From DATIYF01 sp035517775 (GTDB lineage: Bacteria > Acidobacteriota > Terriglobia > Terriglobales > Acidobacteriaceae): DNA of 64,000 bases. The notes below the pieces were generated by a model that saw only the letters and a program-made list of their open reading frames with translations, searched no databases and was not told where the DNA came from. The stretch covers positions 62,001-126,000 of the forward strand of contig DATIYF010000105.1 in assembly GCA_035517775.1 (NCBI GenBank), read 5' to 3'. The translations under genes and the position numbers were made by a program. This document shows, piece by piece, positions 59,766 to 64,000 of the stretch (position 1 is its first letter; each line of letters starts with the position of its first letter).

Positions 59766-59999
59766 TCAGGCGACCTGATTCGAGTGCACGTGCTGCTGGA
59801 AACTCCGCGCGATGGACTCCATCTGGTCCTTCAGGCGCAGCTTCAGCTTCTTGAGCCTGACTTCTTCTAACTTTTCATCTTCTGTGAGGTAGCGCTTCCG
59901 AGTGAGTAATCCGAGGCGTTGATCGTACTGGGTATGCTCCGAGACCAGCTTGCGGAACTCGTCGTGGCTGGCCAGGAGTTGGTCTCTTGGAGAGAGCAT
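59766..59999 (-). CDS. DUF465/YdcH-like small coiled-coil protein
   Basis: 77 residues. The ATG at 59999 is decided by AGGAGGT seven bases upstream; a longer frame upstream is Cys-rich and unlike the family. The sequence HDEFRKLVSEHTQYDQRL and LKKLKLRLKDQMESIARSF fits the YdcH/DUF465 family (PF04325), short helical-hairpin proteins of unknown function. It stands alone with 148 bp to psd, where nothing else was seen. Confidence 0.85.
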   Translation of the reverse strand: MLSPRDQLLASHDEFRKLVSEHTQYDQRLGLLTRKRYLTEDEKLEEVRLKKLKLRLKDQMESIARSFQQHVHSNQVA

Positions 60000-60124
60000 C
60001 CAACCCACCTCCTGTTCAATTTTCGAGTTTAAACTACCACACCCGCAAGCCCGCATCAATCCCAGATTCGAATTAAGGCATAGCCTTCGGTCAGCGCGGC
60101 CATTGCACACTAAGTGGTGCAGAA

Positions 60125-60571
60125 TCAGCCGAATAGAAGCTGGTAGGTCACGGCGTCTTCCTGTGGATCGCGGTAATAACCCTTACGGTGCCCGCTTTCC
60201 ACAAAGGCCCATTTTTCATACAGGGCCCGAGCCGCCCGGTTCGATTCCCGCACCTCCAGAAAGACCGATTGTGCCCCCTCGCGGCGGGCCAAATCCAGGA
60301 ACTCGCCCAAAAGCCTCGTCCCCAGCCCGCGCCGCCGCGCCGGGCCGGTCACGGCGATGTTTTCGATCTCCCACTCGCTGCCGCTGCTGCGCGCCATCAG
60401 AAAGCCTTGCAGCACTCCGTCTTCCTCAATCACCAAGGCAAGGCGGCGAACGCCGGAAGCGGCAAACAAGCTTTCATACTGCTCGACAGGCCAGTGCGCG
60501 GCCGTGGCGGCGTGCTTTTGCAGCGCCATCATGGAATGAATGTCAGCGGGAACGGCGGAGCGAATCTTCAC
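60125..60571 (-). CDS. rimI: Ribosomal-protein-alanine N-acetyltransferase
   Basis: 148 residues from the GTG at 60571, which overlaps the stop of the small membrane protein gene (GTGA). The GNAT motifs are WEIENIAVTGPARRRGLGTRLL (acetyl-CoA-binding R-x-x-G-x-G/A) and VFLEVRESNRAARALYEKWAFVESGHRKGYY, characteristic of RimI, which acetylates the N terminus of ribosomal protein S18. It is close to tsaB, a pairing seen in many bacteria. Confidence 0.9.
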   Translation of the reverse strand: MKIRSAVPADIHSMMALQKHAATAAHWPVEQYESLFAASGVRRLALVIEEDGVLQGFLMARSSGSEWEIENIAVTGPARRRGLGTRLLGEFLDLARREGAQSVFLEVRESNRAARALYEKWAFVESGHRKGYYRDPQEDAVTYQLLFG

Positions 60572-60846
60572 GAGGGCGCATTCGCATCCGGCTGCGGCGA
60601 TTGGCCTGCGCTCTCGCCGGGCGGGCCCGGCGCTTGGCCGCGCGCCGCAATCCAGCGGACCAGAAGGAAGCTGCCGCCAACCAGAAGCAGCCCGATGGCC
60701 CAGGCGGCCAGCAGCGGCGCCACCCGCTGCCAGGCGGAGAGCTGCGTGGTCTGCGGATGCCATCTCTCCGCCAGCAGGCTGAGCGCCGCTACGGCAATCC
60801 CGGGCAGCGTAATGACAACCATTCCGATCTTGTGAGCGCGCGTCAA
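60568..60846 (-). CDS. Small two-helix membrane protein of unknown function
   Basis: 92 residues. Two hydrophobic segments (MVVITLPGIAVAALSLLA and VAPLLAAWAIGLLLVGGSFLLVRWI) separated by a short polar loop suggest a membrane hairpin. The C-terminal 25 residues are Pro/Gly/Gln-rich. The start is uncertain: TTG at 60846 with GGAG about 11 bases before it, or ATG at 60822. It lies between tsaB and rimI on the same strand and overlaps rimI by four bases. No family was recognised. Confidence 0.6.
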   Translation of the reverse strand: MTRAHKIGMVVITLPGIAVAALSLLAERWHPQTTQLSAWQRVAPLLAAWAIGLLLVGGSFLLVRWIAARGQAPGPPGESAGQSPQPDANAPS

Positions 60847-60888
60847 ATCCGGTTGGTCTCCGGGGGACCTTCTTAAAATACAGCTTCC

Positions 60889-61548
60889 TCATGCCGGCTT
60901 GGAGAAAATTTCGGCGTCGGGGCGGCGCACGTAGTTTGCTTCCAGTTGCTCGGGCGAAACCGTATTCCCTGCCAGAATCTTCTTCCAGCCCAGGCGCGCG
61001 ACCACGTCGCTGCGCGGCCGTAAGACTTCCTCGACCGGCAAACCTCCGCCGCGGGCGAGATCAGCCACGCTCTGGTCAGGGGTCGCCACGATAAAGCCGG
61101 CCGCCGCACGCAGGAATTCCTCGCGGGAAAGAACCTGCTCGTTCGGCTCATCTCCCATCTCCGCATGCGCGGCAAAGACCTCGCCGCGCCCGGCATCAAG
61201 GGCGGCCATCAGTCTGCCCGGCGACTGCGCGACCGCGCCCACGGCCGCAAGAGAAGAAACCGTTGCAATGGGCTTGCCGAGAACTTCGGCCAGTGCTTTC
61301 ACCGCCGCCAGGCCGACGCGCAGCCCGGTGAAGGAGCCCGGCCCGGAGACTGCGGCAAAGCCGCCGACATCCTGCTTCGTAAGCCGGTGCCTGGCCAGCA
61401 GCGAGGCAATCTGCGGCACCAGTTGAGCGGAGAAAGTTCCGCCTTCGAGCGGCATGACCTCCAAGACCGTGCAGGCGCTGTCTGAGCGGCAGTCAGCCAG
61501 CGCGATGCTGCCCTGCTTGCCCGAGGTGTCAATGGCCAGAAGAAACAT
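60889..61548 (-). CDS. tsaB: tRNA threonylcarbamoyladenosine biosynthesis protein TsaB
   Basis: 219 residues from the ATG at 61548, which opens with FLLAIDTSGKQGSIAL. The ASKHA-fold motifs FAAVSGPGSFTGLRVGLAAVKALAEVLGKPIATVSSL and LDAGRGEVFAAHAE are typical of TsaB (YeaZ). It partners TsaD and TsaE in t6A37 modification of ANN-decoding tRNAs. It is the first gene of the tsaB-membrane protein-rimI group. Confidence 0.93.
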   Translation of the reverse strand: MFLLAIDTSGKQGSIALADCRSDSACTVLEVMPLEGGTFSAQLVPQIASLLARHRLTKQDVGGFAAVSGPGSFTGLRVGLAAVKALAEVLGKPIATVSSLAAVGAVAQSPGRLMAALDAGRGEVFAAHAEMGDEPNEQVLSREEFLRAAAGFIVATPDQSVADLARGGGLPVEEVLRPRSDVVARLGWKKILAGNTVSPEQLEANYVRRPDAEIFSKPA

Positions 61549-61996
61549 GGTTCTCAGAAATTGCCCGAACTCGAACCTAGCAGGATACTTTGGCAGCGGG
61601 TAGGAGGCCGAAGAAAAACGCCGCCGGAGCTCCAGGCCCATGGCCGAGGCGCTAAAGCGTGGTTTAACAATACGTTACGTGGCGCTTTCAGGGGAGCGGA
61701 CATTCTCGTGCGGCTCCGGGGGCCCGGACCGGGTAAGACCCTGTGGTAGCTCATGTGCCGCCGGAGCAAAATTAAACCCATGTGCGACTTTCGCACAGGG
61801 TCTAATTTCGCGTTTCAGGGACCGGGTGGTGCCGGAGGACAGCCAAGTCGGCATATTCGCTGTGCGAGGGTCGCAGAGCCATCCGCTTCGATTTCCCAAT
61901 TCGGGAATTTTGAGTGCCCGGTGGCGGCAAGGGCAAACCGCCGGGCTGTGGTCCGGGCGGACAGCCGAGGGCGCTGCCCCCACACGAGGGGAAAAC
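61549..61996. other. Non-coding region between mce and tsaB
   Basis: 448 bp without a convincing gene on either strand. It is unusually rich in short self-complementary GC motifs, for example CCCGGACCGGG around 61725 and CCCAATTCGGG around 61895, and includes the hairpin at 61781-61797. The segment 61680-61800 looks like a dispersed intergenic repeat, but that cannot be shown from one window. Confidence 0.4.
61781..61797 (-). terminator. Possible weak terminator downstream of mce
   Basis: TGTGCG and CGCACA form a 6-bp stem with a 5-nt loop, followed on the minus strand by TGGGTTTAATTTT. It is about 200 nt past the mce stop, and the T tract is imperfect. Confidence 0.3.
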
Positions 61997-62392
61997 CTAG
62001 TGCCCTTCCACCAGCTCGAGAAGAACCCCATTCGTACTCGAAGGGTGCACGAACACATAGCGATGCCCGCCCGCGCCCGTCTTGATTTGCTCCGAAACCA
62101 GGCGCACGCCGTCGCGCTTCAACTTCTCCACCGCCGCGCTGAGGTCCGGCACCCGCAGGCAGACGTGGTGCAGCCCTTCGCCGCGCTTGGCGAGAAACTT
62201 CGTAATCACTGAACTCTCGGACGTAGCCTCCATCAGCTCGATGCGGCTTTCGCCCACCGGCACCATCACCACGCGCACCTGTTCGCTCTCGACGATCTCT
62301 TCGGGCGAAATCGTCAGGCCCAGTTTTTCGTAGAGACCCTTGGCCGCCGCCAGCGACTTCACCGCAATGCCGAGATGATCAATGGTTGCCAT
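61997..62392 (-). CDS. mce: Methylmalonyl-CoA epimerase
   Basis: 131 residues, the normal length. A vicinal oxygen chelate fold made of two beta-alpha-beta-beta-beta modules: IDHLGIAVKSLAAAKGLYEKLG, RIELMEATSESSVITKFLAKRGEGLHHVCLRV, and a final HPSSTNGVLLELVEGH. Metal ligands are His6 in IDHLG, His in LHHVC, and Glu in LLELVE. It interconverts the R and S forms of methylmalonyl-CoA in propionate metabolism. It is ten bases downstream of modC on the same strand, with no metabolic link between the two. Confidence 0.92.
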   Translation of the reverse strand: MATIDHLGIAVKSLAAAKGLYEKLGLTISPEEIVESEQVRVVMVPVGESRIELMEATSESSVITKFLAKRGEGLHHVCLRVPDLSAAVEKLKRDGVRLVSEQIKTGAGGHRYVFVHPSSTNGVLLELVEGH

Positions 62393-62401
62393 GGAATGAA
62401 C

Positions 62402-63544
62402 TTATCCCGCCAGCAAATGGCAGGAGTGCGTTTTCACTACCAGCCACACTTCGCGCCCCGGTTGAAGATGCAGGGCGTCGCGCGCCGCCAGGGTGAGGTG
62501 GACTTCCATCTCCACGCCGCAATTCACCCGCGCCACCACGATGACATCGCGCAGCTCCAGCGAAATCATGCGCCCGAGAAGTACGTTGCGGGCGCTCAGC
62601 CCCTCGGGCCTCGCCGTGGCCAGCAGAATATCGCCGGCGCGAACGCCCACGCGCAGGCGCGAACCCACCTCTGCCCGCACCAGGGGCGTCTCCAACTCGA
62701 CTTCGCCGCCGGCAAGGCGGCAGGTCATGGTACCGCGATCTTCGTGCGCCGCGATCACCGTGGCGTCGAGAATATTTTCGAAGCCGGCGAGCTGCGCGAC
62801 CGTCTCCTGCCGCGGTGCGCTCATGACGTCATGCGGCGTGCCCTGGGCGATGATGCGTCCGCGCTCCAGCACCAGCACGCGCTCACCCAGGGCGAAAACT
62901 TCTTCCCGGCCGTGGGTGACATACAGAATCGGAATGCGGTGCGCCTGGTTCCAGCCGCGCAGGTCATCCATAATCTTGGATTTGGTGGCGGCATCGAGTG
63001 CGGCCATGGGCTCATCGAGCAGAAGCAGGCAGGGATCGGTCACCAGGGCGCGGGCCAGCGCCACCCGCTGCCGCTCGCCGCCCGAGACTTCCGCCGGCTT
63101 GCGCGAGGCAAGGTGGGCAATGCGAAAGGACTCCAGCACTCCCCAGCTCCGCCGCCTGCGCTCGGCGGCGGGCAGCTTGGCCAGGCCATACTCGACGTTC
63201 TTCTCAACTGTCAGATGAGGAAAAAGGGCTAAGTCCTGGAAAACATAGCCGACCCGGCGATGCCGGCTGACGAGGTTCAAGCCCGCGCCAAAGAACGTGC
63301 GCTGGCCGCTCACGATTTCGCCAGACTCCGGCTCAGCCAGCCCGGCAAGGCAGTTGAGCAAAGTCGTCTTCCCCGCCCCTGAGGCGCCGAACAGGATCGT
63401 GATTCCCGAGGGTACGCTGAACTCTACGTCCAGCTCGAAATTCGAATCCGCCTGGAAGCGCTTGCGCAGGCGCACCTGAAGCGACGGCGGGAATTGGGTC
63501 GCTGAGGCGGGCTGCACGGCTACGGAGTCGAGAGCCACAGTCAT
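62402..63544 (-). CDS. modC: Molybdate ABC transporter ATP-binding protein
   Basis: 380 residues. Walker A GASGAGKTTLLNCLAGL (53-69), signature SGGERQRVALARALVTDPCLLLLDEPMAALD and the H-loop VTHGREE identify an ABC ATPase. The C-terminal 130 residues are a TOBE/Mop-type domain (AGDILLATARPEGLSARNVLLGRMISLEL) as in ModC, which binds molybdate or tungstate. An N-terminal extension of about 20 residues precedes the usual start. No modA or modB is present in the window, so the rest of the transporter must lie elsewhere. Sulfate or spermidine importers are less likely because of the Mop-like domain. Confidence 0.87.
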   Translation of the reverse strand: MTVALDSVAVQPASATQFPPSLQVRLRKRFQADSNFELDVEFSVPSGITILFGASGAGKTTLLNCLAGLAEPESGEIVSGQRTFFGAGLNLVSRHRRVGYVFQDLALFPHLTVEKNVEYGLAKLPAAERRRRSWGVLESFRIAHLASRKPAEVSGGERQRVALARALVTDPCLLLLDEPMAALDAATKSKIMDDLRGWNQAHRIPILYVTHGREEVFALGERVLVLERGRIIAQGTPHDVMSAPRQETVAQLAGFENILDATVIAAHEDRGTMTCRLAGGEVELETPLVRAEVGSRLRVGVRAGDILLATARPEGLSARNVLLGRMISLELRDVIVVARVNCGVEMEVHLTLAARDALHLQPGREVWLVVKTHSCHLLAG

Positions 63545-63885
63545 CGGGAAACGCTCCTGCCTACCTTACAAAGCGGTTGCTTCCTCTGTCCAACAAGACT
63601 AGAGTGAAAGCGCTCCCGCGATTCTCCCTTCCTTCTTCAAACCCCCACCCATCTACAAGCGAAGGCTGCATTGCCTGTGCAAAATGACGTGGTTGCGCTT
63701 AAGGCCATACCAGATATAGTGTTTTCATGCTTGACCCCGGCGCGATTTCGCCGCTACAGTAGCTCTGTTTTGTGCTTGCCCCTGCGGCAGGCCACGCGCC
63801 GGTCTGCCAGTTCAAGGCCGGGGGAATCCGGTTGGTTAACAGAGCGTTAGAATTTGTGCCCGGTAAGGCAGCAAAGGAGTAGCAG
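63545..63885. other. Divergent intergenic region between modC and smc
   Basis: 341 bp with no gene. It contains the candidate smc promoter at 63731-63760. No strong minus-strand promoter or molybdate-operator-like palindrome was recognised in front of modC. Confidence 0.4.
63731..63760 (+). promoter_or_regulatory. Candidate smc promoter
   Basis: TTGACC (63731-63736) and TACAGT (63755-63760) with an 18-bp spacer. The -35 matches 5 of 6 bases and the -10 4 of 6. Transcription would start near 63767, about 120 nt before the smc start. Confidence 0.45.
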
Positions 63886-64000
63886 TTGCTCAAACTAAAA
63901 CGGCTTCAGATTCTGGGCTTCAAGTCCTTCTGCGACCGCACCGAACTTAAATTTCACGGTGAGGGAATCGCGGCCATCATCGGGCCGAACGGCTGTGGCA
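63886..64000 (+). CDS. smc: Chromosome segregation protein SMC, 3'-partial
   Basis: The first 38 codons are present, starting from a TTG at 63886 with AAAGGAG six bases upstream. The residues LKRLQILGFKSFCDRTEL and IAAIIGPNGCG are the canonical SMC N terminus, ending inside the Walker A motif (GPNGxGK) at the window edge. SMC is the condensin ATPase that organises and separates chromosomes. The gene is divergent from modC. Confidence 0.92.
   Translation, partial: MLKLKRLQILGFKSFCDRTELKFHGEGIAAIIGPNGCG

Noticed and set aside
1..64000. CRISPR arrays, insertion sequences, integrases or phage genes
   Set aside because: No regularly spaced short repeats, transposase motifs or terminal inverted repeats were seen. 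The repeats present are protein-domain repeats or the tRNA-like pair.

Overview
The window is about 64 kb of GC-rich bacterial chromosome. It most resembles an acidobacterium (Acidobacteriota, Terriglobia-like). This is an inference from gene content: choice-of-anchor D/fibronectin III surface proteins beside an exosortase, an exosortase-type (XrtA-like) exopolysaccharide locus, methylmalonyl-CoA epimerase, and Gram-negative envelope genes (lptE, Wza-type export, outer-membrane barrels). No rRNA or other species marker is present. No transposase, integrase, phage gene or CRISPR array was seen.

Layout. (1) 1-5.8 kb, plus strand: three paralogous secreted proteins built from choice-of-anchor D repeats with a C-terminal fibronectin III domain; the first is cut by the window edge. 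(2) 5.9-50.2 kb, almost entirely minus strand: one very large exopolysaccharide locus. Read in the direction of transcription it starts with a NusG/UpxY-type antiterminator behind a roughly 330-nt leader. Then come a sigma-54-type regulator, Wza-like export protein, outer-membrane barrel, Wzz-like protein, ExeA-like ATPase, tyrosine autokinase and priming sugar transferase. Next is a WbpB/D/E/I-type set for a diacetamido-uronic acid sugar, followed by glycosyltransferases, aminotransferases, FemX-like acyltransferases, deacetylases, an ATP-grasp ligase, a PHP phosphoesterase and a methyltransferase. The locus ends with two tandem tRNA-Ser-like genes, an asparagine-synthase-like protein, O-antigen ligase, flippase, beta-helix protein, rmlBAC and an exosortase. 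The only plus-strand gene inside is a LamG-VanZ protein. (3) 50.9-55.3 kb: an atypical LuxR response regulator, a Tat-exported phosphoesterase, a porin and an isoprenylcysteine methyltransferase-like protein. (4) 55.4-64 kb: housekeeping genes, many overlapping by 1-4 bases: holA, lptE, a catalytically altered aspartate-semialdehyde dehydrogenase homologue, pssA, psd, a DUF465 protein, rimI, tsaB, mce and modC, then the divergent start of smc.

The most unusual element is the pair of 90-nt tRNA-Ser-like genes at 23356-23445 and 23527-23616. They have an encoded CCA end, serine-type acceptor and long variable arm. Their anticodon arm, however, folds into an uninterrupted 8-bp stem with a 4-nt loop, so they look unable to decode. 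They lie directly upstream of, and on the same strand as, a GNAT/FemAB-like transferase, in a locus with three further FemAB-type proteins, two of them carrying the FemX-like FKxxFGG motif. FemAB enzymes take amino acids from aminoacyl-tRNA. The inference is therefore a dedicated tRNA pool feeding aminoacylation of the exopolysaccharide or its lipid-linked precursor.
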